From NCBI GenBank assembly GCA_965238155.1, contig OZ250175.1:1426001-1490000 (forward strand): DNA of 64,000 nucleotides, read 5' to 3'. The notes below the pieces were generated by a model. It had not been told where the DNA came from, did not search any database, and saw nothing but the letters and a program-made list of their open reading frames with translations. Positions 53,707 through 62,181 of the stretch are shown in pieces (the first letter of the stretch is position 1; each line of letters begins with the position of its first letter). The position numbers and the translations under genes are program-made. The stretch comes from BJGV01 sp964196335. Its GTDB lineage: Bacteria > Pseudomonadota > Gammaproteobacteria > Burkholderiales > Nitrosomonadaceae.

Positions 53707-54046
53707 GGGACTTTAATTCCAGTTATTATTTCAAATAATCCCTTCAAGGACCAATCTTAGAGTAGCTTGGTTTGTAGTACATTTAATCACCAAAATTTTA
53801 TTTAGTTACATAAGTTCATATATATGTTCTTGCTCATTAAAGATACGACTCAAATTGAGAACTTTTGTTTCTGATCAGAGTCAAACTTTTATGGGCGTGT
53901 ACAACTCCGTTGGCAAGCAATGTTCATTGAGCTGGTTAAAATACTTCTTGATTGTGCTTTCTGTACATGGCCGTGAAAAATGTATCAGAGTCACATGATC
54001 ATATGGGCTTTATACCCAAGCACCTAAGGCATGAAAGGAGGTTATT
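53707..54046. other. Gene-free stretch, nothing recognised
   Basis: About 340 bp, A+T rich, no palindrome and no convincing frame. Confidence 0.5.
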
Positions 54047-54130
54047 ATGAGTATGGAATTAATGATTCTTACAGGAGGTATAGCTGTTGTTTGTATTTGG
54101 TATTTTCTAACAAAGACTGGACATAAATAA
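54047..54130 (+). CDS. Small single-pass membrane protein (27 aa)
   Basis: ATG follows AAAGGAGGTTATT, an optimal ribosome-binding site. The peptide MSMELMILTGGIAVVCIWYF is one transmembrane helix with a short basic tail. Alone in its transcript as far as can be seen. Confidence 0.6.
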   Translation: MSMELMILTGGIAVVCIWYFLTKTGHK

Positions 54131-54201
54131 AACCTGGATATTGATTAACAGTAGGCTATAAATTTAACCCAGCCTAGTGCCGAGGCTTTTAATGCGTATT
54201 T

Positions 54202-54234
54202 GAACGTCCGATTTTGGCACAAAGCAGACATTCA
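54202..54234 (+). repeat. 33-bp palindromic repeat, copy 25
   Basis: GTCCGATTTTGGCAC variant, good pairing otherwise. Confidence 0.86.
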
Positions 54235-54345
54235 GAGGAACCTAGCCCCCAATATCTGTGTCCAACAGTTAGTTAACTACTTTGTAACCTTATCTTTTTG
54301 TTATCCGTATATAGTTTAGTGCTTCTGATATTTATGGAGAAAAAA

Positions 54346-54894
54346 ATGAGGCCGTATTTCTTCCTATCTTGTTTGCTTCTAGGTGCTTGCACTAGCCTAC
54401 CGCAGGGAATGAAAGATGCACGTGTAGTAGATATTCCTTATATCCAGGCAAGTCAAAACATTGATAGTCATAAAGACGTTCCTGTGCGCTGGGGTGGCGT
54501 TATTATTGACGTAGAAAACGAAGAGAATTTTAGCCTTGTTCAAGTACTTTTCTATTCCCTTAACTATTCAGGGCGCCCTCAATTGGATGAGCCACACGGA
54601 GGACGATTTGTAATTAAAAGTACGGAGTTTCTTGATCCTGTAGTTTATGCTAAAGATAAGGAAATTACTGTTGTAGGCGTAGGCACACTGAATGGAGATA
54701 TTGAACGCACAGTAGGAAAGAAGGTCCTTCGGGTTCCATTGATACAATCCAAAGCTACTCATCTATGGCCAGAATACCAGAATAACCATTACGGCGGATA
54801 TGGTGGCTATGGACCTTACTACTATGGATCTTATGGTCATCCCTATTTTTTCCGGGGAGGATGGGGAAGATACTATAGACCATATTGGTACTAA
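54346..54894 (+). CDS. Slp-family outer-membrane lipoprotein
   Basis: 182 aa from ATG 54346, preceded by GGAGAAAAAA; an in-frame start at 54298 is rejected. Lipobox LLGAC (about residues 10-14). Slp pattern: VPVRWGGVIIDVENEENFS, QVLFYSLNYSGRPQ and GRFVIKSTEFLDPVVYAKDK. The C-terminus is Gly/Tyr-rich (GGYGGYGPYYYGSYG). Starvation/stress outer-membrane lipoprotein family. Head of a three-gene envelope operon. Confidence 0.88.
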   Translation: MRPYFFLSCLLLGACTSLPQGMKDARVVDIPYIQASQNIDSHKDVPVRWGGVIIDVENEENFSLVQVLFYSLNYSGRPQLDEPHGGRFVIKSTEFLDPVVYAKDKEITVVGVGTLNGDIERTVGKKVLRVPLIQSKATHLWPEYQNNHYGGYGGYGPYYYGSYGHPYFFRGGWGRYYRPYWY

Positions 54895-54915
54895 CAGAAA
54901 AGAATGTAAAGTTAC

Positions 54916-55410
54916 ATGAAAAAGATCAAATTATTATGCCTTATCACCGTACTATTTGGACCAATTACAAGCGGTTCAATATGGGCGCGTGGTGGATATG
55001 TAGGGGAATACTATTTTGGAGGTCACCATCATCACTATGGAGGGTACCACCACTATGGAGGACACCATTTAAAAGGACACTACCCCAGTGGAAGACATCA
55101 TCACTACAGTGACTATGGCTTTAGGGGGTCATTAGGAATAGATGGCGGTAAATATTGGCCTTATTATCGTAGGGATAGTTCACCCTATAATGGGTTTTAT
55201 GGTCTTGGATACGGTGCCGGCTATCCTCTAGTAATTTATATTCAACAAGAGGACAGCGAAAAAGTAGATTCAGAACCACAAACCAACGATTGGAGCAATT
55301 GGAACGCATGGCATTGGTGTAGCAAACCAGAAGGCTATTATCCATATGTAAAAAAGTGTCTCAATGACTGGATACCAAGTGCCCCTCAGCCAACCGCAAG
55401 TAAAGATTAA
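54916..55410 (+). CDS. Secreted His/Gly/Tyr-rich protein (164 aa)
   Basis: Signal peptide about residues 1-24. Then repetitive GGYVGEYYFGGHHHHYGGYH, low-complexity and His-rich, suggesting metal binding or a surface role. C-terminal part has two Cys (WHWCSKPEGYYPYVKKCLND). Starts 21 bp after the slp stop. Confidence 0.75.
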   Translation: MKKIKLLCLITVLFGPITSGSIWARGGYVGEYYFGGHHHHYGGYHHYGGHHLKGHYPSGRHHHYSDYGFRGSLGIDGGKYWPYYRRDSSPYNGFYGLGYGAGYPLVIYIQQEDSEKVDSEPQTNDWSNWNAWHWCSKPEGYYPYVKKCLNDWIPSAPQPTASKD

Positions 55411-55412
55411 TT

Positions 55413-55793
55413 ATGTTTAAAGTAAATCGGCCATTGACTCTGTTGATAGCCTCTTTGATTACTTCATGTGCCAGCATACCATCCGGCCCCAGTTTCATGG
55501 CTCTGCCAGGTTCGGGTAAAAGTTTCCATCAGTTTCGTAATGACGACTATCAATGCAGACAGTTTGCTTATGAACGAGTAAGCGACACTAGTCCTGAGAA
55601 ATTTACGGAGCATATCAATCAGCAACATTATGACGCCAGTTATGTACAATGCATGTACGTAAGAGATCATCGTGTACCTGTGCGCGGTGGTCAAATCTTA
55701 GGGGTGCCTGCCGAAAGCAGCGGTAGCAGCAATCAGAGTAAGAATATTCCGCCGCCACCATCAGGGAAGCCCCCATTTTTACCGCCAGACTAG
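55413..55793 (+). CDS. Small lipoprotein (126 aa), intact paralogue of 50369-50649
   Basis: Signal peptide with lipobox ITSC (Cys19). SGKSFHQFRNDDYQCRQFAY and YVQCMYVRDHRVPV contain paired Cys and resemble the region next to glycine-zipper domains in envelope proteins. Pro-rich tail (IPPPPSGKPPFLPPD). Starts 2 bp after the previous gene, so cotranscribed. Confidence 0.75.
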   Translation: MFKVNRPLTLLIASLITSCASIPSGPSFMALPGSGKSFHQFRNDDYQCRQFAYERVSDTSPEKFTEHINQQHYDASYVQCMYVRDHRVPVRGGQILGVPAESSGSSNQSKNIPPPPSGKPPFLPPD

Positions 55794-55833
55794 CTATTCC
55801 AAGTGGCCGCTACAAATAAAACATCAATTGTTT

Positions 55834-55866
55834 GAATGTCCGCTTTTGGCGCAAAGCAGACATTCA
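55834..55866 (+). repeat. 33-bp palindromic repeat, copy 26
   Basis: Nearly perfect; loop TGGCGC. Confidence 0.9.
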
Positions 55867-55889
55867 ATAAACTCACATCTATTTATTTG

Positions 55890-55934
55890 TGAGTCTAGTT
55901 GGACTTGAACCTTCGACCAAGGAATTTTGAGTCG
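55890..55934 (-). other. Possible 3' fragment of a tRNA (Leu-like)
   Basis: The minus strand reads GACTCAAAATTCC, a long-variable-arm-like stretch, then GGTTCAAGTCC (T-loop) and AACTAGACTCA. The anticodon-loop-like CTCAAAA would give CAA (Leu). The 5' half is absent and the T-stem pairs poorly, so it is a relic or coincidence, possibly another attachment-site remnant. Confidence 0.3.
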
Positions 55935-56086
55935 GGTGAATTAATAAGAATTGAGTGATTCAGAATAAGCAACAATAATTGAATCATTGCTTTACCTGTT
56001 AAGGTCTATTCCTGTTTTTTCCTACTTTTTGTGCTTCAATGTGCCAGAATTTTACCAATAAAAATTGGAGAACAAGGATAAACGAA

Positions 56087-56473
56087 GTGAAGAAGCTATT
56101 GTTGGCATTAATACTAACACTGGGCACCACCAACACGATGGCGGAGTGGGTTCATGTTGGTGGAAATGACAGACTCACCCTTTATTCTGATCCTACCACC
56201 ATTAATAAGTCTGGCAACATGGTAAAAATGTTGCGTCTGACTGACTTCAAGACAGTGCAGATAAGTGATGGCCAGCATTACCTGTCAACACAGAGGCAAG
56301 ATGAATACGACTGCGTGAAGGAGCAACGTCGAATAATTTTTGTAAATGCATACACTGAAAATATGGGTGAAGGTTATGTAGTAATGAGAGTAGTAAACAA
56401 ATCTGGTTCCTGGAAACCGATTTTGCCAGGCAGCCAAGGCGAAGCGGTATGGGATTTCGCTTGTAAGAGATGA
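56087..56473 (+). CDS. Secreted adhesin-E-like protein (128 aa)
   Basis: GTG start at 56087 (after AAGGATAAAC) gives a signal peptide KKLLLALILTLGTTNTMA; the longer frame from 56039 adds an unlikely N-terminus. Mature AEWVHVGGNDRLTLYSDPTT, YDCVKEQRRIIFVN and WDFACKR match the family. Two conserved Cys. Paralogue of 24931 and, more distantly, 52020. Confidence 0.72.
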   Translation: MKKLLLALILTLGTTNTMAEWVHVGGNDRLTLYSDPTTINKSGNMVKMLRLTDFKTVQISDGQHYLSTQRQDEYDCVKEQRRIIFVNAYTENMGEGYVVMRVVNKSGSWKPILPGSQGEAVWDFACKR

Positions 56474-56539
56474 TTATTACGAGCAATTTGATTAATACAA
56501 TCTCAAGAATTTGGACGAATTTGTTATGTTTGCAGTTCT

Positions 56540-56803
56540 TCATTCGTCACTCTTTACTGCATTCTGAATATTGTCACTAACTTCTTCAACCTTTTCACCA
56601 GTATTCTTTGCTGCTTCATCAAGTCTTTCACCAGCATTCTTTGCTGCTTGGTCAAGTTTTTCACCTATATTTTCCACTACATTATCAATTTTTTCTCCGA
56701 CTTTCTCTGCGGATCCATTTTTCTCACAGCCGGGTAATAAAACCAGTAAGCTACTTATTACTAATGCCATACTGATAGTTTTGGTTCTGTAAGATCTGGT
56801 CAT
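56540..56803 (-). CDS. Small coiled-coil lipoprotein (87 aa)
   Basis: ATG at 56801-56803 follows AAAGGAGAAA. Lipobox LLPGC (about residues 22-26). The mature chain has 11-residue amphipathic repeats (NIGEKLDQAAKNAGERLDEA), like Lpp/apolipoprotein-type helices. Envelope-anchored; function unknown. Confidence 0.75.
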   Translation of the reverse strand: MTRSYRTKTISMALVISSLLVLLPGCEKNGSAEKVGEKIDNVVENIGEKLDQAAKNAGERLDEAAKNTGEKVEEVSDNIQNAVKSDE

Positions 56804-57200
56804 TATTTTCTCCTTTAGGGTTTGTTTGTACTTTAACAGTAAATTACTGTGTAACAGTATAATTTTAATAAAGAGAAAGTGCCTTTTTGTTCTGATATAA
56901 GCCAAGAATATTCGTAAACGGGCTAAATATTCTTTTAAGGACTGGTAAGTTTCATAATATATTTACTGACAATTATTTCTTATGTAAATGTCTGCTTTTG
57001 GCACAAAGCAGACGTCTAATCTTTGAAATAATAGTGTACAGGAAGAAGCCTGGTACTCCACAAGCCACCAGGATAGTAGCAGTTAAGCAATATTGAGCTG
57101 ATTGTAATTTTTATATGTACAGAGGTAAGAATTCTTTATCTGCCAACATCTAAATATCAGTAAGCATTTTTTATCAACTACAAAATGAAGGAGAAGGACA
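56804..57200. other. Intergenic region with one palindrome
   Basis: About 400 bp between divergent genes; holds the palindrome at 56985-57016. No other feature recognised. Confidence 0.5.
56985..57016 (+). repeat. 33-bp palindromic repeat, copy 27
   Basis: AAATGTCTGC/GCAGACGTC arms. Confidence 0.87.
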
Positions 57201-57827
57201 GTGATTCGCACTAAACATGCTTCAAGTATCAGAGATTCTGTTACTACAGACTACTTTAGCCCTGTCAAAGAAAAGATTGGTGTTGTTCCTAAAGTTATTG
57301 CAACATTTGCAATGGTCTCAGCTGTTACCCTGGCTATCGGTTATGCAAATGCCGCAATATACAAAAAAACACCTGCTGACCTGAATGATCTAGAGATTGC
57401 TCATGTAGCATATACAGCCGATAACATCGACATTCGTTATGCACATCTTGCTTTGGCAATCTCAGGAAATCCCAAGATTCATGAATTTGCAAAAAGCATG
57501 ATCCGGGACCATGAGGCCGTAAATGAACAGGCCCTGGCTTTGCTTAAAAAACTAAAAGTTTCTCCACAGGATAATTTTCTTAGCAAACAACTAACCTTAC
57601 AGTCTAATCAGATAGTGAGTGAAATGAGTAAGCTTAGCGGAGCTGAGTTTGATGCCCGGTATGCTAAAAATGAACTGGGCTATCACAAGGCAGTTAATAA
57701 CCTGGTGGAAGGTAGCTTCATTCCAAATATCGAAAATACTGAAGTGAAAGCATTATTCCAGAAAGGTCTGACTATTTTTAAGATGCATGAACAACATGCT
57801 GAGAAAGTAGTTGCTTCGTTAAAATAG
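57201..57827 (+). CDS. DUF4142 protein (208 aa)
   Basis: A membrane anchor or signal at about residues 30-52, then the helical DUF4142 domain: ADLNDLEIAHVAYTADNIDI, HEFAKSMIRDHEAVNEQALA and GYHKAVNNLVEGSFIPN. Ferritin-like helical bundle by family; periplasmic. Start GTG/ATG region follows GGAGAAGGACAGTG. Coupled to the cupredoxin gene (15-bp gap). Confidence 0.88.
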   Translation: MIRTKHASSIRDSVTTDYFSPVKEKIGVVPKVIATFAMVSAVTLAIGYANAAIYKKTPADLNDLEIAHVAYTADNIDIRYAHLALAISGNPKIHEFAKSMIRDHEAVNEQALALLKKLKVSPQDNFLSKQLTLQSNQIVSEMSKLSGAEFDARYAKNELGYHKAVNNLVEGSFIPNIENTEVKALFQKGLTIFKMHEQHAEKVVASLK

Positions 57828-57842
57828 AGCTCCTTCTAAATT

Positions 57843-58202
57843 ATGATTAATATTAAAAGAATTAAGTTTTGTAGCGTTATCGTGGCATTGGTCACGATAA
57901 CTGCTATTTATTTTTTTCAACTTAATAATGGGCTTGCCGAGGAAGCTCCGAAAATTCATATTATTGAAATCCAAGATCTAAAGTTTATACCTAGTGAAAT
58001 AAACGTTAAGCCTGGCGATGTCGTGCAATGGGCAAATCATGACTTTATTCCACATACTGCAACAGCAGATAATAAGAAATGGAATTCAGATCTAATCGGT
58101 GCAGAAGCTAAATGGCAAATGACTATTGGGAATGAAACCTTTGAAGACTATTTCTGTATATATCATCCGGGTATGAAAGGTAAAATTAAAACCCTGAAAT
58201 AA
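57843..58202 (+). CDS. Periplasmic cupredoxin (plastocyanin/azurin-like)
   Basis: 119 aa with an N-terminal hydrophobic anchor (about 9-26). Type-1 copper ligands are all present: His71 (FIPHTAT), Cys105, His108 and Met111 (YFCIYHPGMKG). Electron carrier in the periplasm; its partner is unknown. Second gene of the DUF4142 unit, a pairing also met in other proteobacteria. Confidence 0.9.
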   Translation: MINIKRIKFCSVIVALVTITAIYFFQLNNGLAEEAPKIHIIEIQDLKFIPSEINVKPGDVVQWANHDFIPHTATADNKKWNSDLIGAEAKWQMTIGNETFEDYFCIYHPGMKGKIKTLK

Positions 58203-58228
58203 ATATAACAATCAATTACTTGTAAAAC

Positions 58229-58395
58229 GGCGGCGGGAATCGCACTCAAACCAATTAACATCTTATTAATCAAATTAGTAGATGAAAACTAACCGCACTA
58301 AATTCCTGGAGATACCCCCAACTCTACCCCCGGAATAGCTGGCTGTTACTGAACCGTATCGGAAGCTAAATACTGCCGTCCGGTTTTGGTGCTTT
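58229..58395 (+). repeat. Composite repeat type B, copy B2
   Basis: GGCGGCGGGAATCGCACT end, TCTTATTAATCAAA, GATACCCCCAACTC, TACCCCCGGAATAGCTGG, then a degraded palindrome start (CCGTCCGGTTTTGGTGC). Directly after the cupredoxin gene. Confidence 0.82.
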
Positions 58396-58481
58396 CAAGG
58401 AGTAGTTTCTAGCAAAAATCTTCTTTTTCTATCTCACATAATGCCTGACTATTTTACAATTCGTCGTGCCAATGTAATATT

Positions 58482-58691
58482 TTATTGTTTCGTCAGAGAA
58501 TAACCTTTAGAGATCATACATAAATTAAAAAGGTTTCTCGTTCCCCACCCACCCTCACTAGCCTTTTTTTTGCATGCAGATTTGTCTCTTTTGTAGTCGT
58601 TCTGAACAGCGCCATCCTTATGCCAAACCTTTGGCGCACATCCAACAAGCAAAATCAATAATGTAACTGCACACACCAGATAGTTCTTCAT
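58482..58691 (-). CDS. Small lipoprotein (69 aa), paralogue of 47503-47709
   Basis: ATG at 58689-58691; lipobox LVGC (Cys18). Mature region KSACKKKASEGGWGTRNLF and LCMISKGYSLTKQ. Longer in-frame starts come from the adjacent repeat and are rejected. Confidence 0.72.
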   Translation of the reverse strand: MKNYLVCAVTLLILLVGCAPKVWHKDGAVQNDYKRDKSACKKKASEGGWGTRNLFNLCMISKGYSLTKQ

Positions 58692-58710
58692 TTTACTATT
58701 TGTCTTAAAT

Positions 58711-58805
58711 AGAAGGTATGCCAACAAATATACCATTAAATTCATTGGATGCTATTGGACGGCTATAGACGTGACTGTCTGCTTCAGGCAAAAAGCAAGC
58801 ATTCA
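58711..58805 (+). repeat. Composite repeat type A, copy A6 (left end missing)
   Basis: CCAACAAATATACCATTAAA, GGATGCTATTGGACGGC and a palindrome at 58773-58805; no tRNA-like end. Confidence 0.82.
58773..58805 (+). repeat. 33-bp palindromic repeat, copy 28 (end of A6)
   Basis: Decayed centre (GCTTCAGGCAAAAAGC). Confidence 0.75.
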
Positions 58806-58975
58806 AAGACTTTTTTCTGGAACACATTTTCACCAAAATTTAAGAAATTATAGAGAGGTAGGTATACTATTGATAGAAAGTGAGCTACTTAAAAAACTAG
58901 GTATTACTTCTCTAATATGGCGTTATCATGGATAACTTGTTGATAAATGACAAAAGTATCGCCATGAATGTAAAA

Positions 58976-60610
58976 TTATGAATCCTTCTTATTGAGCACC
59001 CTAATTGCATGGCACAGTGCATCGATTCGCGTTCTATGGATTTGAGACTCAGGAATAATTTCCAGGGCTTTCATATGCATGAGGTCCCGCACGGTGTCAT
59101 TGCCAAAACCGGAGATAAAGACTTGTTGCATGCTTTCGTTAGCACTGCGTAGGATTCTGTCGATTGCCATACCAACACTGGTGTCGATTATCGTTACTGA
59201 AGAAAAATCAATGACTACTACTTCAAAGTTGTCACCGAGGGTCGATAATCTATTAATTATTGAATTTGCAGATGAGAAAGTAAATGCGCCATCTAAGTAA
59301 AGTAGAGCCAACTTTCCTTCTGCCTGCTGCAAGATTGTTTTTTCTTCAACTGAGACCATTTCCTCATTAATGCCACTTGAAATCAGGCTAATATTTGCTA
59401 TCTGATGTTTACTTAGCCGACTGGCGGAAATGAGGCTAGCCATGATTATGCCGATCGCTACGGCTGTCATCAGATCGACTAGAACAGTAAGCAGAAGCAC
59501 AGTCAACATGATGCTCATGCCGGCCCGGCGTGCCCCGCGCAAGCGTCGCAAATAGTCCCAATCGATAATGCCCCATCCAACATGCAGCAGGATTCCAGCC
59601 AACACCGCGAGTGGGATAGACTCCGCCAAGGTTCCGAGCCCAAGAACCAGTGCAAGAAGGACTATTGCGTGCGTAGCACCTGATAGCGAAGTGCGGCCAC
59701 CAGAACGGACATTGACGAAGGTGCGCATGGTTGCTCCTGCTCCAGCGATGCCTCCTACCAGTCCCGCCACGATATTTCCAATTCCCTGACCAACCAATTC
59801 TTGGTCTGAATCATGTTGCGACCGTGTAAGCCGATCAGCAATTACAGACGTCAATAGACTATCAATGGAGCCAAGTACAGCGAGAAGGAGTGCTGCTTGG
59901 AGCATCTTTGGGACTTCAGTCAGCTCGATTACTGGGAGATAGAATTCAGGCAAACCGCTCTGGATATTGTCGATAGTCGGAATTTGCGGGAATATGAAAA
60001 ATGTAACTAAAGTGCCAACGAGAAGTGCAACCAGATAAGGTGGCATCCATTGACGCCATTGTTGAGGTAAAAAGACTGCGATGAATAAAGTAAGTAGACC
60101 AACGCTAAGCGCATCTATCGATGGAGTGGATAAAACGTTGGGCAAATGTTGCAATGCTGGGAAAACACCTTCCTGGGAAACTGGATGACCGAAAAGTGGT
60201 GCCAACTGGAGGACAATAATGATGCAACCAATTCCACTCATAAAACCAGAAATTACAGGGTATGAAATAAAGGTGACGTAGCGTCCAAGCTTTATTATTC
60301 CAAATAAAATCTGCAGCATGCCTGCCATCATTACTACAGTGAAAGCTAACGCTAGGTTGTGTGCAAAATCAGAAATCACAGTTACCATGACGACTGTCAT
60401 TGGGCCTGTTGGTCCTGATACCTGAGATGGAGTCCCTCCAAACAAAGCTGCAAACAGACCGACCGCGATAGCTCCGTAAAGTCCCGCTATCGCGCCTGCA
60501 CCTGAAGCAATGCCAAAAGCGAGCGCTAATGGTAGTGCTACAACAGCTGTGGTTATACCACCTAAAACATCGCCCTTAAAGTTCTTGAGAGATAATCTTT
60601 GTAAAGCCAT
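58976..60610 (-). CDS. SulP-family anion transporter (probable bicarbonate transporter)
   Basis: 544 aa. Transmembrane part with FKGDVLGGITTAVVALPLAL (11-30), GLYGAIAVGLFAALFGGTPS (43-62) and VSGPTGPMTVV; the C-terminal STAS domain (about 420-540) has VIDFSSVTIIDTSVG. SulP proteins carry sulfate, bicarbonate or dicarboxylates. The neighbouring carbonic anhydrase points to bicarbonate (BicA-like), by context only. Confidence 0.9.
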   Translation of the reverse strand: MALQRLSLKNFKGDVLGGITTAVVALPLALAFGIASGAGAIAGLYGAIAVGLFAALFGGTPSQVSGPTGPMTVVMVTVISDFAHNLALAFTVVMMAGMLQILFGIIKLGRYVTFISYPVISGFMSGIGCIIIVLQLAPLFGHPVSQEGVFPALQHLPNVLSTPSIDALSVGLLTLFIAVFLPQQWRQWMPPYLVALLVGTLVTFFIFPQIPTIDNIQSGLPEFYLPVIELTEVPKMLQAALLLAVLGSIDSLLTSVIADRLTRSQHDSDQELVGQGIGNIVAGLVGGIAGAGATMRTFVNVRSGGRTSLSGATHAIVLLALVLGLGTLAESIPLAVLAGILLHVGWGIIDWDYLRRLRGARRAGMSIMLTVLLLTVLVDLMTAVAIGIIMASLISASRLSKHQIANISLISSGINEEMVSVEEKTILQQAEGKLALLYLDGAFTFSSANSIINRLSTLGDNFEVVVIDFSSVTIIDTSVGMAIDRILRSANESMQQVFISGFGNDTVRDLMHMKALEIIPESQIHRTRIDALCHAIRVLNKKDS

Positions 60611-60782
60611 CGGATGTGCCGCCAGTTATTTAGCAAACCCTAATATGATTAAAACATAAATAAAAGCGTTAAAAATTACAGAATATATCGCCCACTTTAT
60701 GCAAAAAACAGTAATTAAAATGTTGTATCAGAAAAATTAGCAAGTTTCATAATTAGCGTTCAAACTGATGAATATCAAATCC

Positions 60783-61169
60783 CTAGTCGGAGATGGCATC
60801 CCTAATCAAGTCACCAGTAGATATGATGCCAATTATCCGATTGTTTTCCATTACAGGTAAATGGTGTACCCGAATCTTGGTGATCAACTTCATGCAATCC
60901 GCCGTCGTATTATCGGGACCTACGTATGCTACATTACTAGTCATAATTTCTTCTACCTGAATATCTCGTAGGGGTTTATCTAGCAATCTTACATGGCGAA
61001 AAAATGATCTCGCAGTGATGATGCCAATTAATTTTCCATCCTCCAGTACTAGTAATGAACCAATTTCCCTAGCAGCCATTAATTGCATAGCATTATAAAC
61101 AGAATTATGCGGCTCGATACTTAAAACCTCATGTCCCTTGTTTTGCAGTAGTTGTCTTACAGTGTTCAT
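60783..61169 (-). CDS. CBS-pair domain protein
   Basis: 128 aa, two CBS repeats: PHNSVYNAMQLMAAREIGSL, then VGPDNTTADCMKLITKIRVH and IIGIISTGDLIRDAI. Likely adenylate-sensing regulatory module, perhaps of the SulP transporter 172 bp downstream on the same strand. Confidence 0.9.
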   Translation of the reverse strand: MNTVRQLLQNKGHEVLSIEPHNSVYNAMQLMAAREIGSLLVLEDGKLIGIITARSFFRHVRLLDKPLRDIQVEEIMTSNVAYVGPDNTTADCMKLITKIRVHHLPVMENNRIIGIISTGDLIRDAISD

Positions 61170-61313
61170 GACATATCCTCCTACTGTTAGCTATGAATCT
61201 TTTAGTAGATGTTTATAATCCAATTAAATATTACCACAGCATACTAAGAAGTTTGACAAGTTGTCCCTACCCATTGAAGAATACAGTAAAAAAATACAGA
61301 GGATGAATTATCA

Positions 61314-61934
61314 ATGATTTCAGCCCAAGAAGCACTCAAAACTCTACATGAAGGAAACAATCGATATGTGTCTGGTGTTTCTAATTCGAACACAAAAACG
61401 GGTTATGCTCAACGCCGTGCATTAGCGGCAGCACAGGAACCATTTGCTATCATTCTTGGATGTTCGGATTCGGAAGCGCCAACAGAAATTATTCTTGATC
61501 AAGGCCTTGGTGATTTATTTGTTATCCGGGTTGCAGGAAATATTGTTGCTTCATCGCAAATCGATAGCATCGAGTTTGCCACTGAGAAGTTTGGTACACG
61601 ACTTGTTGTGGTAATGGGCCACTCAAAGTGCGGGGTTGTTTTAGCTACACTAGAAGAGCTTAGGCACGGGCTGAAAGAAAAGTCACAGAATCTTTGTTCG
61701 ATCATTGACCATATCCGCCCATCAATAGAAATGTTACCTGGGGTAGAACTTGGAGATTATTCAGACTCTTTTGTACAGCAAGCCATACGTGCAAACATCT
61801 GTGATTCGGTAAACCATCTACAACAAGGATCAGAAGTTCTCGAACAGCTTATTAAGAAAGATGGACTCATTATCGTCGGAGCAGAGTATTCACTAGAGAC
61901 TGGGGTTGTAGATTTTTTCGACAATGTACCTTAG
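61314..61934 (+). CDS. Beta-carbonic anhydrase
   Basis: 206 aa. Zinc ligands Cys50, His103 and Cys106 and the catalytic Asp52 are present (ILGCSDSEAP, MGHSKCGVV). The residue two after the Asp is Glu54 where the Asp-Arg dyad normally has Arg. It interconverts CO2 and bicarbonate; the SulP gene next door suggests supply of bicarbonate. Divergent from the CBS gene. Confidence 0.9.
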   Translation: MISAQEALKTLHEGNNRYVSGVSNSNTKTGYAQRRALAAAQEPFAIILGCSDSEAPTEIILDQGLGDLFVIRVAGNIVASSQIDSIEFATEKFGTRLVVVMGHSKCGVVLATLEELRHGLKEKSQNLCSIIDHIRPSIEMLPGVELGDYSDSFVQQAIRANICDSVNHLQQGSEVLEQLIKKDGLIIVGAEYSLETGVVDFFDNVP

Positions 61935-62005
61935 ACCAGCTAGCAACAGATTTTAAAAAATATCAATCCTCTTAAATAATATTACACAGATAATACTCTG
62001 TATCG

Positions 62006-62181
62006 GGCGGCGGGAATCTAACTCACGCCTGTTAATACCTTACTAATCATAATATTAACCAAGAAATTGCTGACCCGATTTCTTTGATGTACCCCCAACA
62101 ATACCCCCAGAACGATTGGCTGTTATAGGATGTTATTGGAAACTAAATGTGATCGTCTGTTTTTGGACAAAGCAGACTTTT
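62006..62181 (+). repeat. Composite repeat type B, copy B3
   Basis: GGCGGCGGGAATCTAACTCA end, GCCTGTTAATACCTTACTAA, GTACCCCCAACAATACCCCC, TTGGCTGTTATAGGATG and TTGGAAACTAAATGTGATC, then a palindrome at 62151-62181. Confidence 0.85.
62151..62181 (+). repeat. 33-bp palindromic repeat, copy 29 (end of B3)
   Basis: Loop TTTGGACA; right arm short. Flank AACTACTACCAACCCTA matches the flank of A5. Confidence 0.78.

Noticed and set aside
58692..58745. Extended start MNLMVYLLAYLLF for the lipoprotein at 58482
   Set aside because: Encoded by composite repeat A6; the ATG at 58691 gives a proper lipoprotein signal.
13031..62181. CRISPR array or integron attC array
   Set aside because: The palindromes are not evenly spaced, there are no unique spacers of constant length, no cas or intI gene is present and no GTTRRRY core is seen.
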